In this document: in pieces, positions 1-11,571 of the stretch
Numbering within the stretch: position 1 is the stretch's first letter
Layout: every line of letters begins with the position of its first letter
NCBI GenBank assembly: GCA_019137255.1
Contig: WPDH01000152.1
Span: 124,001 to 188,000, forward strand
Length of the DNA stretch: 64,000 nt
Direction of reading: 5' to 3'
From: Corinectria fuckeliana
Lineage: Eukaryota; Ascomycota; Sordariomycetes; Hypocreales; Nectriaceae
Program-made: the position numbers and the translations under genes
The notes under the pieces: generated by a model
What the model saw: the letters and a program-made list of their open reading frames with translations, nothing else
Databases searched by the model: none
What the model was told of the DNA's origin: nothing

Positions 1-1960
1 GCGAAGGGGGGTTCTCGAAGCTGTGCACGAAAAGTTCATGGCTCTCATTCGGAAACACACACCAGCCCTCCCACAGGTTGAGCACCAGGCTGACGCTCCG
101 CTTCCACTTTTCTGCTCGTAGGCGACCCCATCCCAGTCTCTCTGCCATCAAACCTAGTGTCTCGAAGATTTTGCGATCCTTCAGCGCCGTTTCGAAGAGT
201 TGTCGGAACCGCCATGCATGTCGCACGCCTGACGTCGAGGAGGACGATAAGATATCGTTGACGACGTACAATCCCACAAGGCTTGCACCGCTGACGTCGG
301 TGCCTTCGCTCGTAGTTGCTTCGTCCTGGCCAGTGCCTTGTTGCGGCTCTTTTGGTTCCGGCTTCTTTTCTGGATTTGCCCCTGTCAAGACAAACGGCTT
401 CGCGACATTGGAGACAATCGTGTCTACAACCTCATCTACTCCGCGGCTGGCGTGAGTAATGGCAAAGGCCGTTACCCGGGCAATATCTCCTTTTCTTAGC
501 TTGGACAGGGTCGTTGGTAATCGGGCGAGAAGGTGGGTGAGTTTTGCCTTCTCCAACGGGTTAAGAAATGTCTTCTCCGATTCCTTGTCTTGGTTCTCCC
601 GCTTCGCATCATCCTCGAAATCCTCGTCGTCGGATGAGTTGTACTCTGAATCCGAAACAAACTCATCGAGTTTGGTCGTATACTCGAAGCTGAGATTCTT
701 TTCGGGAGCTTTCCAGGCATGACTACCATCAAATAGAGGCATATACTTGCCCTTCTTCTGTGCTAGTTGTGAGCCCGTCACCACTTCCCACAGTCTCCAT
801 CGATACCAAATGCCGCCTTGACTTCGAGCATCCCAAATCCAAGCCCACTTTTCTTCTCGCTGCACCTCCGGTCGAGTCATAAGCAGTGCCTCGAACTCCG
901 GGCCATGCTCCAGGACTCCTTCAATGACCTTGCTGATCAGTCGGATTGTTCGCACATCCTGTGGTGGCTTGACAGGTACGTGTAGGAGATTAGTCCGGTT
1001 GACGGCTCCTCCTGGAGGCCCGTACGACGATGGAGGCGCGAATCCTCGGTGGAAGCCCTGTTGAGGTGGAGCATTCCTCGGCGCCGACGGTTGTTCTACT
1101 GGCTTGGCTCCAAATGGATGCGACGATGAGGATGATCCCAGGTTAGGGAGAACGGTCGAGCTGGCAACCGCAGAAGAAAGATGTCGATGGAGGGAGAGGT
1201 AATATCCATAGCCCATGTATCGGTTTTGCAGGGCGTTGACTGCTGCATCAATGTCGTTCGCGGGCGTGTCCTGTGCTAGCGTAACAATCGAAACTATGCA
1301 CTTCCTCTCAGAGCTCCCCGGGCCAGCCGACGACGGGACAATCTTGGTGTGTTCGACGGTGAGGTTCTCGGGGATCAGCGCCTTGATCATAGCGGGCGAC
1401 GTGCCAGGCGGCATATTAGACAGGCGTAGCGTTGGCTTTGCTATGGCCTTCTCCTCTGCCCGGTCCACCCCGTCGCCCATATCCTCGTCGTCGCTCGAGT
1501 GAAACGCCTTCGGCACGGAGAGCGGGCCACCACCACCACCACCGCCGTCTTCGAAGCCCAGCGCGCCCTTCTCCCTCGGCAACCGCGCAAAGTCCTGGAA
1601 CGAGCGCTTCTTTCCAAACGACGGCGGCGGCGGCCCCAGACTCCCCGGCCCGCTCCTCAGCCCCGACGCCCCAAAGTGTCGCTTGCCAGCTCCAGCGCCA
1701 GGGCCTGGGGCCAGGCCGCCGAAGCCTGGGCGCGGGCGCGGCGGTCCGGAGGCGTGGTTCGGGGCGGAATAGCCGTCGCGGTCATCGTCGTCGAAGCTCT
1801 TGACGAACTCGCTGTAGACGGCTGCGGTCTCGGCGGCCTCGCGTTGGCGCTTCGCTTCGGCCTCGGCCTTTTGTTTCTCGAACGCGGACTGCTTGGTCGG
1901 TTTCTGGAGCTTGGCTTCCAGGTCGGGGAACTCGGACAGTCCCTTGCCAAAGGAGGACAT
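1..1960 (-). CDS. U2SURP/SR140-like pre-mRNA splicing factor (3' end cut by window edge)
   Basis: The reading frame opens at an ATG in the context GCCACCATG (1960-1958) and stays open to the left edge, giving at least 653 residues with the C-terminus missing. The N-terminus is charged and then Gly/Pro-rich. A degenerate RRM-like segment follows at about residues 165-260, ending in YYLSLHRHLSS. A SURP module lies at about 325-390 (IRLISKVIEGVLEHGPEFE, then WRLWEV). After an acidic stretch comes a CID-like helical domain from about 470 (HASRGVDEVVDTI, LNLWEGWCVFP). That RRM-SURP-CID order is the signature of the U2 snRNP-associated SR140 family, which acts in the nucleus in splicing. The family call rests on motifs and domain order and is fairly secure. 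No intron is needed within the visible part. Confidence 0.82.
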   Translation of the reverse strand, partial: MSSFGKGLSEFPDLEAKLQKPTKQSAFEKQKAEAEAKRQREAAETAAVYSEFVKSFDDDDRDGYSAPNHASGPPRPRPGFGGLAPGPGAGAGKRHFGASGLRSGPGSLGPPPPSFGKKRSFQDFARLPREKGALGFEDGGGGGGGPLSVPKAFHSSDDEDMGDGVDRAEEKAIAKPTLRLSNMPPGTSPAMIKALIPENLTVEHTKIVPSSAGPGSSERKCIVSIVTLAQDTPANDIDAAVNALQNRYMGYGYYLSLHRHLSSAVASSTVLPNLGSSSSSHPFGAKPVEQPSAPRNAPPQQGFHRGFAPPSSYGPPGGAVNRTNLLHVPVKPPQDVRTIRLISKVIEGVLEHGPEFEALLMTRPEVQREEKWAWIWDARSQGGIWYRWRLWEVVTGSQLAQKKGKYMPLFDGSHAWKAPEKNLSFEYTTKLDEFVSDSEYNSSDDEDFEDDAKRENQDKESEKTFLNPLEKAKLTHLLARLPTTLSKLRKGDIARVTAFAITHASRGVDEVVDTIVSNVAKPFVLTGANPEKKPEPKEPQQGTGQDEATTSEGTDVSGASLVGLYVVNDILSSSSTSGVRHAWRFRQLFETALKDRKIFETLGLMAERLGWGRLRAEKWKRSVSLVLNLWEGWCVFPNESHELFVHSFENPPS

Positions 1961-2304
1961 GGTGGCTTGGTTGTCTCTTCTCCGTCAGCGCATCACCGGA
2001 CGTTTGCGTGTCGAAGGGTTTCGTGAATGGAGGATGGGATCGTCGCGTGCGTTGTGGGTTGATGCAGAGCTGTCGCAATTGTCAGGGCGTCGCTGCACGT
2101 ACTGGAGTAGCTTGTTTAGTGCATACGCTTCGGTAAAAGCATATGTCCCCGGCGCCGGGTCGACATCTGACTAGGTACACGGGACTTTCAGGCTGAATTC
2201 AAGTCTGGAATTAATTGAATGCTACTTGTAGAAAATATCTCGTTTATATCACGTCTCTTGCCACCAATGCACGACCTTCCTTTGCTGTGAGAAATGCGTC
2301 GTCC
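1961..2304. other. Intergenic region between the splicing factor and flavin oxidase genes
   Basis: This 344-bp gap is the upstream region of the leftward splicing factor gene and the downstream region of the leftward oxidase gene. No convincing ORF, RNA gene or repeat is visible. Confidence 0.6.
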
Positions 2305-3723
2305 TCACAGCTTGGCCTTGGCAATGTTCTGGGCCCGGCCCTTGGCCAACTCGTCCTTCAACACCAGCATCTGGCCTCCTCGACTGCCATCCTCGGTGAT
2401 GAGTCCCGTGTAGACTCCGTCCTTCTCGCGTCCAGCGTTATCTCTAGGCACCTCCCTCCATCGCCACTTCTCCGCCAGCTTGCCCCCGTCGCCCAGCAGG
2501 ACGTCGACGATCTTGTCGCCGAGGTTCGGCAGGAACTTGAACCCGTGGCCGCTGTCTCCCGTCGCGACGAAGAGGCCCCTCCAGCCCGGGTGCCAGTCGA
2601 CGAGCCACTCGCCGTCGCGCGTGTCGGCGTACCAGCAGATGCGCGTCTTCTCCCACGGCCGGTCCTCCAGGCCCCGGATGGGGATCAGGTCCTTCAGTGC
2701 GCGACGCAGGTCCTGGTCGGCCTCGGCGGGAAAGGGGTTGGAGGCGTCGGCGCGCGAGGTGTAGGGCTGCGAGGCGAGGAACGGCTCCCGTTTTTTCTTG
2801 GACGACACGGGGAGCGCTCTGGTGACGGTGGTGGGGTTGACGTAGCCGAAGTCGTGGCGGGCGAACTTGAGCAGTCCGTCCCGGGGCGGGATGACGAACA
2901 GGCCGGTGCTCAGGTTCAGAACCACCGGCAGCTTCTCCAGGGCCTTCTCCTCCTCGGGGGTGATGGCCACATACGCAACGGGGTGTCCGGTAGCCTCCGA
3001 CCGACCTCGCAGGTCGACCAGAGAGCCTGACCAAGCACCGGCGGCAACGAAAACCACATCGGCATTGAGCTCCCTCGAGTCGGCCAGCTTCGCGCCTGTA
3101 ACTCGGTCGCCCTCCGTCACCAGCTCCGTCACCTTGGCATCGACGAACTTGACTCTGCCGGTAGCCTTGGTCCTGGTATAGAGCCACTGCATTCCGCGAC
3201 CCGCGTCGGCCCAGCCGGACAGGTTGTTGATGTAGCCCCAGTCGCCTAGGTGGCTGTCCGTCTTGAGGTAGTTCTGCATGGCCTCGGTGCTCTCGAGCAG
3301 CTGGATCTTGCCTTGGGGCAGCCCCGTCTTCTTGGCGATGTCCACGACGTTCTTCCAGCTATCCTTGGCATAATCCATGCCGCACTTCTTGTACGAGTAA
3401 TCCTTAGGAGGGTTACCGGCACACAAGAGCAATCCCGCCTCGGAGTACCTTCCCTGGCCGCCGACCTCGTCGTCTCCCTGCTGCCGCCATTGCTTCTGTG
3501 CCTCAGCCGCGAGAGCAGCGTAGTGGGGGTCTGAGTAGTCTGCGCGGATGATTCGAGACGAGTCTACACTGGCAGAGTCATCGGGAGGAAACTGGCCACC
3601 GGCACAGTCCACAACGGTGATGGAGGTGTTGTCAAACAAGGGTCGCTGAGTCAGAGCGTAGGCCGTACCGAGACCAAAGACGCCAGATCCGACGATAAGG
3701 ATAGATGATGGAGGGCCGTCCAT
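2305..3723 (-). CDS. FAD-dependent oxidoreductase, sarcosine/fructosyl-amine oxidase type
   Basis: Single-exon gene of 472 residues. The start at 3723 (MDGPPSS) places the dinucleotide-binding motif VGSGVFGLGTAYAL near the N-terminus, as expected. The same frame continues upstream without support. C-terminal landmarks match monomeric sarcosine oxidases and amadoriases: a Cys in RICWYADT, in the position of the residue that binds FAD covalently, then the GEWLVDWHP segment and ATGDSGHGFKFLPNLG. Such enzymes oxidise the C-N bond of sarcosine, pipecolate or fructosyl amino acids and make hydrogen peroxide, usually in peroxisomes. The C-terminal AKL resembles a peroxisomal PTS1 tripeptide, which fits. 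The exact substrate cannot be told from the sequence. Confidence 0.85.
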   Translation of the reverse strand: MDGPPSSILIVGSGVFGLGTAYALTQRPLFDNTSITVVDCAGGQFPPDDSASVDSSRIIRADYSDPHYAALAAEAQKQWRQQGDDEVGGQGRYSEAGLLLCAGNPPKDYSYKKCGMDYAKDSWKNVVDIAKKTGLPQGKIQLLESTEAMQNYLKTDSHLGDWGYINNLSGWADAGRGMQWLYTRTKATGRVKFVDAKVTELVTEGDRVTGAKLADSRELNADVVFVAAGAWSGSLVDLRGRSEATGHPVAYVAITPEEEKALEKLPVVLNLSTGLFVIPPRDGLLKFARHDFGYVNPTTVTRALPVSSKKKREPFLASQPYTSRADASNPFPAEADQDLRRALKDLIPIRGLEDRPWEKTRICWYADTRDGEWLVDWHPGWRGLFVATGDSGHGFKFLPNLGDKIVDVLLGDGGKLAEKWRWREVPRDNAGREKDGVYTGLITEDGSRGGQMLVLKDELAKGRAQNIAKAKL

Positions 3724-4735
3724 TGCGCAAGCCGGACTTTCTACGGGTTGAGGAAAGGCAATGGACAAGACTCGCAATGAGTTTTCTTGCATATAATTTC
3801 GGGATTGAGAACCGACACAGACCGACGTCGACCTCCGCGCTAGGTTCCATCCCACGTCCCGATCACGGCGCTGGCCGATGGCAAGCCGTATGGGGTCGGA
3901 TTAGGGCGTCCAAACAAGCCGAAAATCGGCCTAAGCCTGCGTGCCGTAGTAGTCGGCATGCAAAACCGGAGAGCCCTAATTACAACGCTCGCTCATTGCT
4001 TGTTGAACAATACCTACGCGATAACTGGGATCGGCTGCAACAGGCCAGATGGGAATTGTCAAAAGGACTTGAGGTTCGAGTGGCAGTGACATTGGAGAAC
4101 TAGCAGGTTGAGATTGATTATCTAAAACTACGCAACAAGGCAGACGTACGCCTGTGTCCCTTGTCCATGATAGTCTGATTCAAACCAGCAAGGCTCTGAT
4201 CTCAACCACCGCGTTAGCCATCTGGCAGCGCTCTCTTTGTTTGGGCGTTTCCAGTAAACCAGATCGCCTTCTTGTTTGTGGCCTGAGGCCCTTCTCTCTC
4301 AGCAACTCAACTCATGCTCAGATCCTCTTCCTTTCCCTCATCGATTCCACTCGGGATAATTAAAAGCGCTCTAGTCAAGTGAGCGCTTGCGCCCCAGGAC
4401 TGGCGCGAGCAATCTATGTCGTGTCGCGGGATTGGTTGTCTTGTTCTTTTGCTCCCCCGCCCCCTCGAACCGTATCCGTCGCGAAATAAATCCCCTTCCG
4501 GGCCGTCCTCGCCAACGCCGATGCAATGCAGCAAAACAAATTCAAAAGTGATACAAACACGACTCCTGATAATGTCTGGTATGGTGAGATACCAAACAAA
4601 TCGGAAGAAATGGTCAAAAAAAAAAAAGCAAACAATCGTGGTATCGTGACGGGTTATCTAATCATACACGTCGGTGTGGGTGTGGTTTGAGTATTGGTCG
4701 ATCAAAACAGGTGTCCTGAATCGACTGCGAGTGGT
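3724..4735. other. Intergenic: oxidase promoter and TBP 3' flank
   Basis: About 1 kb lies between the oxidase start and the TBP stop, both genes being read leftward. It holds only short ORFs and A-runs near 4618-4628. No RNA gene or mobile element was seen. Confidence 0.6.
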
Positions 4736-5671
4736 CTAAACCTTGCGGAAATCTGGGATAATAGTTAGTACCATCATGTCTGCAGTGCACAGAAACGACA
4801 TACCTTGCAACACAGGGTAGATCATCTCGAAGGCTTGGTAGATCTCCTCTCGGACCTTGGCACCAGTCAAGACGATCTTCCCACTGACGAAAATCAGGAG
4901 CACAATTTTGGGCTTGATCATGCGGTAGATGAGACCAGGGAACAGCTCAGGCTCGTAAGAGCTGAAATTGTGATGGCGAGACGCCAAACCCTCAAGTCGG
5001 ATAGGGAACTTGATGTCACAGGAGCCCACAATGTTCTGGATCTTGAAGTCCGTGAACTTGGCGTTGAAGCCAAGCTTCTGGATAATACGGGCGTACTTTC
5101 TCGAGGCAAGCTTGGAGTCATCTTCAGACTTGGCACCAGTGACAACCATCTTGCCGGAGGCAAAGATGAGCGCGGTAGTCTTGGGCTCACGGATACGCAT
5201 GATGACGGCAGCGAAACGCTGTGTGGGTCAGCAACTTGAACACACGTAGCAGGAGACAGTCCGCAGTACCTTGGGGTTGTACTCAGCATTTCGCGCGTGC
5301 AGGGCGATAGTCTTGAGGTCCAAGCGGCAGTCAAGATTGACTGTTGCCACAATGTTCCTTGAAAGTTGCGAGTTCAGCCTCCCTGAGCAAATCAAGGTAA
5401 CTCAGGAGGATACATACTGCAGAGTAGGAGTGATTCCACTGGGTCCTTGGTTGGCGGCAGGCGTTGCGGCAGGAGTCGCGGGAGTCACCCCATTTCCATT
5501 TCCATTTGCCGCCTGCTGGCCGTTGACAACGGGCTGCTGCTGGGGGGCAACGCCGTTGGCAGCCGGTGGCGGCGTCAACTCGTTGGTAGCCCCAGGGAAC
5601 GACAGCGAGCCAGGCGCAGTGAAGGCCTTGGCTTGCGCCGCGTTAGACGGGTGCGTCTGAATGCCTTCCAT
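4736..5671 (-). CDS. spt15: TATA-box-binding protein (TBP)
   Basis: Four exons (5671-5418, 5357-5270, 5218-4804, 4752-4736) join in frame to 257 residues. The introns are 60, 51 and 51 nt with GTATGT, GTACTG and GTATGT donors. The first roughly 85 residues form a variable Pro/Gln/Asn-rich tail. The conserved saddle follows, starting at LQNIVATVNLDCRLDLK. The two direct repeats are recognisable from IMRIREPKTTALIF and, in the second, YRMIKPKIVLLIF, and the protein ends in DFRKV. TBP nucleates Pol I, II and III pre-initiation complexes in the nucleus. The last exon encodes only the final five residues and the stop codon. One unusual spot is GLASRHHNFSS, where most TBPs have a different short segment. 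Confidence 0.96.
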
Positions 5672-8600
5672 GTTTGGAGTCGGTATCGAGGGACGCGAAC
5701 GGTCTTAAGTATTTGCCAAACAGATCTGACCAGCCAACACGTTAGCATCGCTCGTCTTGAACGACGGTAGAAGCGCCCTACCAACCAAGGTAGAGCGAGT
5801 CGGCGATGTAGATGGATTCTGGGCGCAGGTGTGGTGCGCCGTGGATGATGAAGGAGGGAAGTTTGAGAAACGGGGGAGAAATAGCCCTTTTATAGGCGGG
5901 GAAGGTGGCGGTGCAGTGACTCAGAGACCATGGAGGTAACCTACCAATCGCGCGGGAGATGAACAAGTGAATGTCTCCCCTACAAGAAAGCTGCAAAGGC
6001 GGAGGTGGATTGTTTGTTTGTTTCTTGAAAGACGCCGTCCACAAGGGTCGGTGTGCAATTCAGATGGATGAGATTGGCCGGTCGGGTTGATATGGCGACA
6101 GTGTCTATCGCTCGGATGAACCACCACAACCAGGACTCAATGAGTTCTGGTTTCTTTCACTTCACAGCAACTTCTTTTTTATTTGGTCTACACAGACGCA
6201 AACGACCTGATGCTGGCGGCGGCGACGAGTGCAACGGCGGGGTTCGCGTTCCGAGTCGTCGTCGAGATCAACTAGATCGAGTGCGCGTTAAGGAGCGGGT
6301 AAGGACAAGAAACGTGTTCCAGTTCTTTGGCCTGAGTCGCAAGTGCTTTCGGTGCACCGGGATCCTTCTTTGTTTTCCACACTAGAGCGAGCTCACGTCC
6401 GCTGAGCGCACAATGCAGCAGTGAGACAAGGGGGCACAGAAAGGAGAGAGGGTTTGCCTTGACTGTGGACGAGATGCGCGATGGCTTCGGGTCTGAAGTG
6501 CAGAGGCTTGGTGGAGGGTGGACGAAGTTTTTGTCCGAATGGGTGGGGGGAGTGACGTCGTAGGGAGAGAGAAAAAAAATTAGGTATGAGGCCAGACGTT
6601 GTGTGGTAGGTACGTAGGGCCGTCGGTCGGGACTTCCGCGCAAGACTTTCGACACAGGCGGGCGAGGGGAGGGCTGGCTCTTTATAATTTTGGCCGCAGC
6701 CCGCTCGGGCAGGACACCCCAGGCAGCAACACTAGCTGTGGCGTCGTCGCTGGCAGGCTTGGCGCACCCTAGTGGATGCGCTAACGCTGGCTTGGCCAAT
6801 CATGTACACGAGTGGAGGTGATTTTATCTCCTTTTTCTCCCACCATGCACCCCAGTCCAGACCTAAAGCCCCTGAAGTACCGCGATAGCAGATGGCGGGT
6901 TGCGGAGTGATGGTACCCCCGAGTGGTGCACTGGTACCGTGGGGCCATGCGGGTGCTGGGAGCCCTCTGCGAGCGCTGGGGAGAGAGCCTCGGCTCGCCA
7001 CTGTGTCCTCAAGCGGCTCCCCAAAGACGGCGGCTCCTGAGTGGAGTGGCTGAGCACAGATAACAACTGCAACCATGTTTGCTGAGAGCCGTCGTCACCT
7101 GCGTCCTGTTGCCCAGATTTCCTGCTGTCCTCCCTCTTCTCTTTTTTGTCAAACAAACCCACCACCACCACCATCCACACCACGCAGCGTGCTGGGCGAA
7201 GAGACTGTGGGCAGGAGTTACCCAAAGTCAAGTCGACAGCCACGGAGACGACCACGACGATAAGAACCAACGAAGCCATGACATCGACAACTACGGACGA
7301 TATCGGCATCGACGTCTCGTGGCTGGGCGAACACGACAACAAGCAAACACGAGGCTTTCAGACGACGGCAAACATGACGGCGGTGGACTTAGCTTGACCT
7401 GGCCTGGCCTCACTGACCGACAGGTTCCAACTGCGCACGCAATCAGCTGCGACGACAGCGTCGCTGCGCGTCGATGGGCCATGGACGACGGACTCGGAAT
7501 TATGGACCGGGGCTAAGCCGAAGGTCTGGTTCCCTGTTGTTTGGCTTTCCGGCCGCCCCCTTCCATCATGGACGCTCATCAGAGACGCCGGCCTTCCTAT
7601 CGTTCCTCGAAATTGCCCCGCCCGTCGCCCCTCCTACGTCCGTAGCGCTCCGCTTGACTTGTTGCTATTGACCCCCAATCGCCCAATCATCGGCTTCGTC
7701 CCAATCGCCCCCGGTCATCGCCGTCGCTTGCTCACGAGCAACCCACTCTTCCGTCATCTTCCACCCCCCCCTTCGGCCCTGTCAAACCCTTCCTTGGCGC
7801 CCGTGGGACAATCTAAGTTTTTTCCTTTCTTCATCCAACAAGTCCCAACCCCCAACCCCAACCAACATGGCGATGACACCCTGAAACACGGCCTACCCCC
7901 TGCCTCTCCCCCTTCTGCTGACATCCAGTTCCATCCATCCGGCGACGCGTCTTCTGCCCACCCCAGAACAGAAATCTCATGCGCTCTGCCCAGCTCAACT
8001 GTGTCTCGACAACCGTCTCAGCATCAGCGTCTGAATCATGCGCTGACGGGGAACTTGTTCGTTTTTGCAACATGCGAGTCGTATCAGGCTCGGCTGTGGC
8101 GACAACAGGCCATTCACAGCCAAGGCTCGTCAATGAGTTTTCCTGTTTTGGGGCGGGAACTGACAGGCTGCGTGGGTTTTTTTTCCAAAATTTCCTGCCC
8201 AGTGTGAGTCATGGCTCGCGACCAACCAGCAGCGAGCTGGCATGAGCCCTGACACGACGCCAGGGAGGCTCATGCCCTTTGCGGCCGCTGGCTGGCCAGC
8301 CCCAAGGGTGCCCTGTACCGCGCTCTCACGCGCACATTCACGCACATTTTCCTTCTCACGCACGCTCGCTCTACACGCACTTCGCGTCAGGTTCTGCTTA
8401 CCTTGCTCCTTGTTTAATTTCTCGTGTTCTCGCCTTCATCTGTCGTCGCATCTGCCTTCGTGATGTCTCGTGGTGAGATTCGTCGTCGTCGTCCCGACTC
8501 AATGACTATAGAAGTCACTTCCATCGGCCTTTATCGCGACGGTCTTTGCGCCAAGTGGTAACGCGAAATTTTTGATTTGACGGATCGCCGAGTGCGGCAC

Positions 8601-9553
8601 CTTTGAGAAGACGCCAGCGGGTCCTGCTACGGGTCGTGCTGACCCAGGTACCGCACTAACAATTTCCGCGTACTTCGTTCGGCCCCGTCCTCATCTCTCG
8701 TCTTTACCAAACAGACCTGGGCCGAAATGCACCAAGCAGGGGGGCTCGTTTGCGAAGTGATTGCGATACATAATGAACCAGCTCCATCTCATCCAGCCTC
8801 GTTCTCCAGGATCACAGCAGGGCTTCCTGGTCTACCATAGTGCATACCCCGCTGCTATCCATTACCACTCCGATACGTCAAGCTCCCCCACAACGAAGGG
8901 TATGTTCGTGATGAATAGGTAGGTAGCTTGACAAGGCTCATGTCCGATGACCTTGCTTACATAATACCATGGCATTGCACAAACCCCCAGTCACCCGTCT
9001 CACATGCGACAGAGACCAGGCATGAGGAACCCGCCAGAGTTTCAGCGTCACACAGCATTCCCTGCCACCAAAGAGAGCTCAAACAAAGCGCCATGTCCTA
9101 TCCGCGACATGAGCGCTGCACCCAAGCTATGCACCACACAGCATGGAATGTCGTTGCAAATGCATAGCCTCAGTACACACGCGGTCGGGGTTCCTTTCAC
9201 AAAGACCACTGTCTCCGCATGTTCAATCATGCATAGTAGACACCGTTGCTCCAACCGTTCCCAACTGCTCGGATAGACCATTTCTATGGCCCCGACACGA
9301 CGGCTCAGAACCGGCCATTCTAATAATAATAGTAGACAAAACGACGCAGGAAGATCCCGGAGAGAAAGGTCGTCTCCAAAGCTTTGAAATGTTTCTGTAT
9401 ATTTTGGGTGCCCTCGCAGACTCCGATGTACCTTGATTGGCACCCTTCTCTTCCCAAGTCTCACCAGACCGACCACCCGCTTCCTCGCGCCAAAGTATGC
9501 ATACACGCACTCAGGTATAATACAAGTCAAAACTGCAAAAAGTCCACTCCAAT
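5672..9553. other. Long intergenic region upstream of TBP (3.9 kb)
   Basis: No gene can be supported here. Several short overlapping ORFs exist on both strands (for example at 6272-6799 minus and 7659-8207 plus). None shows a domain, a family motif or the C-ending codon bias of neighbouring genes. The segment near 5700-6100 probably contains the TBP promoter and leader. The rest is either an unusually long regulatory region, a non-coding transcript, or the 3' flank of the ETF-QO gene. Confidence 0.5.
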
Positions 9554-11571
9554 TTAGGTCATGTAGTACTTGGGCCCCTCGCCTCCTTGTGGTACCTGCC
9601 AGTTGATGTCCTGATCAGGCGCCTTGATGTCGCACGTCTTGCAGTGGATGCAGCTGCAAGGGGGGGCAAGTCATGTTAGCAACGATATCTTTTCTGGCAG
9701 TCTGGCCTCGCAGTGTCTCAACTCAACTCTCTTAAGGGTAGGGCTCACTTTTGGGCGTTAATCTGGAACCGCACGCCGTGCGGCTTGGACTCGTCCTCGA
9801 CGTACTCATACACTCCAGCCGGACAGAAGCGGTTCTCGAGGCCCTTGAATTTCGGGTAGGCCTTTTCCGTGTGGGCGTCCCAGTCAGCGACTTGAAGGTG
9901 CACGGGCTGGTCCTCCTCGTGGTTTGTGCCGGTTCGGGAGACGCTCGTCAGGATATCAAAGGTGATCTTGCCGTCGGGCTTTTCGTACTCGATCTTGGGG
10001 GCCTTGTCGGCGGAGACGGTGGTGGCATGGTCGGGCGTCTTGTGCTTGAAAGTCCAAGGCACGCGGCCCTTGAAGAGGAAGGCCTCGAGGCCGGAGTACG
10101 CGACGCCGCCGTAAAGGCCGAGGGGCGTGTGGAACGAGGGTCGCATATTGCGCACCTCGCGCAGCTCCTTCCAGATGGGCGACTTGCGCAGCTTGTCCTC
10201 GTAGTCGTACAGGAAGACGCTGCCTTCGGTACTCTGGTTGACAGCGTCCCAGGCAGCCTCGGCGGCCAGCATACCCGATTTCATGGCGTTGTGCGTGCCC
10301 TTGACCTTGGGAACGTTGACGAAACCCGCCGAGTCGCCGATGAGAGCACCGCCGGGGAAGGCGACCTTGGGGATAGACTGAAATCCACCCTCGATGAGGG
10401 AGCGGGCACCGTAGGAGATGCACTTGCCGCCCTCGAGGACGTTCTTGAAGAGCGGGTGCAGCTTGAGCTTCTGGAACTCTTGGTAGGGCGACATCCAGGG
10501 GTTTTGGTAGTCGAGAGAGACGACAAGGCCGAGGCTGACAAGGTTGTCGCCAAAGTGGTACATGAAGGAACCGCCGTAAACGTCCTTGGGCAGCGGATAG
10601 CCCATCGAGTGCACGATCAGGCCCTTTTCGAACTTTTCCGGGTCAACCTCCCACACCTCCTTGATGCCGAGGCCGTATGTCTGGTGCTGGCTGTCCTGGC
10701 GTAGATCGAACTTGTTGATGACCTGCTTGCTCAGGCTGCCATGGCAGCCCTCCCCGAACATGGTGACCCTCGCGTGGAACTCCATGCCGCGCTCAAAGAC
10801 TTCTCTAGGCTTCCCGTCACGGCCAACACCAAGATCGTTCGTCGCCACACCCTTGACGGAGCCGTCAGAGTCGTAAACGACCTCGGAGGCAGCGAAGCCT
10901 GGGTACACCTCGACGCCGACCTCCTCGGCACGCTCGCCGAGCCACTTGACGAATTGGTTCAAGCTGACGATATAGTTGCCGTGGTTGCTCATCTGCGGAG
11001 GCGCGGGGAGAGGGATGGAGGCGGTTTTGGTCAGGAAGCGCATGCGGTCGGTGCCGGCGGGGGTCGCGTGCTCGAAGCGGTTGGGGTTGTCCTCGTCCAG
11101 CCAGTCGGGGATGAGCTCGTTGATGGCGGAGGGTTGGATGACGGCGCCGGAGAGGATGTGGGCGCCGAGGTCGCCGGCCTTTTCGAGGACGAGGACGCGG
11201 AAGTCTTCGTTGCCGGCTTCGTTGGCCAGCTGCTTGAGGCGGATGGCGGCGCTGAGACCCGCAGGCCCGGCGCCGACAATGCAGACGTCCACCTCGTCGG
11301 CCTCGCGTTCGATGGCGGCAGGGTCGAAGGAACCGTCGTCATCGTCGTCGTCGGAGCGTCGCCGGGGGGTGGTGCTGAAAGATCTTGCGCCGGCGACGGG
11401 CACCCTCGTGACGGGCCAGGCGAGCTGAGGGCGGCGGGATGCGGCCCTGGAGGCGGCGGCGGCGGCGGCGGCGGCGGAGGGGCAGAAGCCGCGCCGGGGT
11501 CGCCATTGGGCTCTCGAGAGGGCGCGGGAGCTGTGCTGGACGCAGCGCGAGACTGGTCTGGGGGCCGACAT
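9554..11571 (-). CDS. ETFDH: Electron transfer flavoprotein-ubiquinone oxidoreductase, mitochondrial
   Basis: Two exons (11571-9749 and 9653-9554, intron 95 nt with GTGAGC donor) give 640 residues. An Arg/Ala-rich N-terminus typical of a mitochondrial presequence runs for about 70 residues, followed by an acidic patch. The FAD motif CIVGAGPAGLSAAIRL follows, and GDSAGFVNVPKVKGTHNAM marks the conserved second FAD-contact region. The C-terminus carries the 4Fe-4S ligands: one Cys in RFCPAGVYEY and three in NCIHCKTC, the latter split by the intron and restored exactly by splicing. The enzyme passes electrons from fatty-acid and amino-acid dehydrogenases via ETF to ubiquinone at the inner mitochondrial membrane. 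Confidence 0.95.

Noticed and set aside
7659..8207. 182-codon plus-strand ORF upstream of TBP
   Set aside because: Low-complexity Pro/Ser sequence without homology signals. The start and end have no gene-like context.
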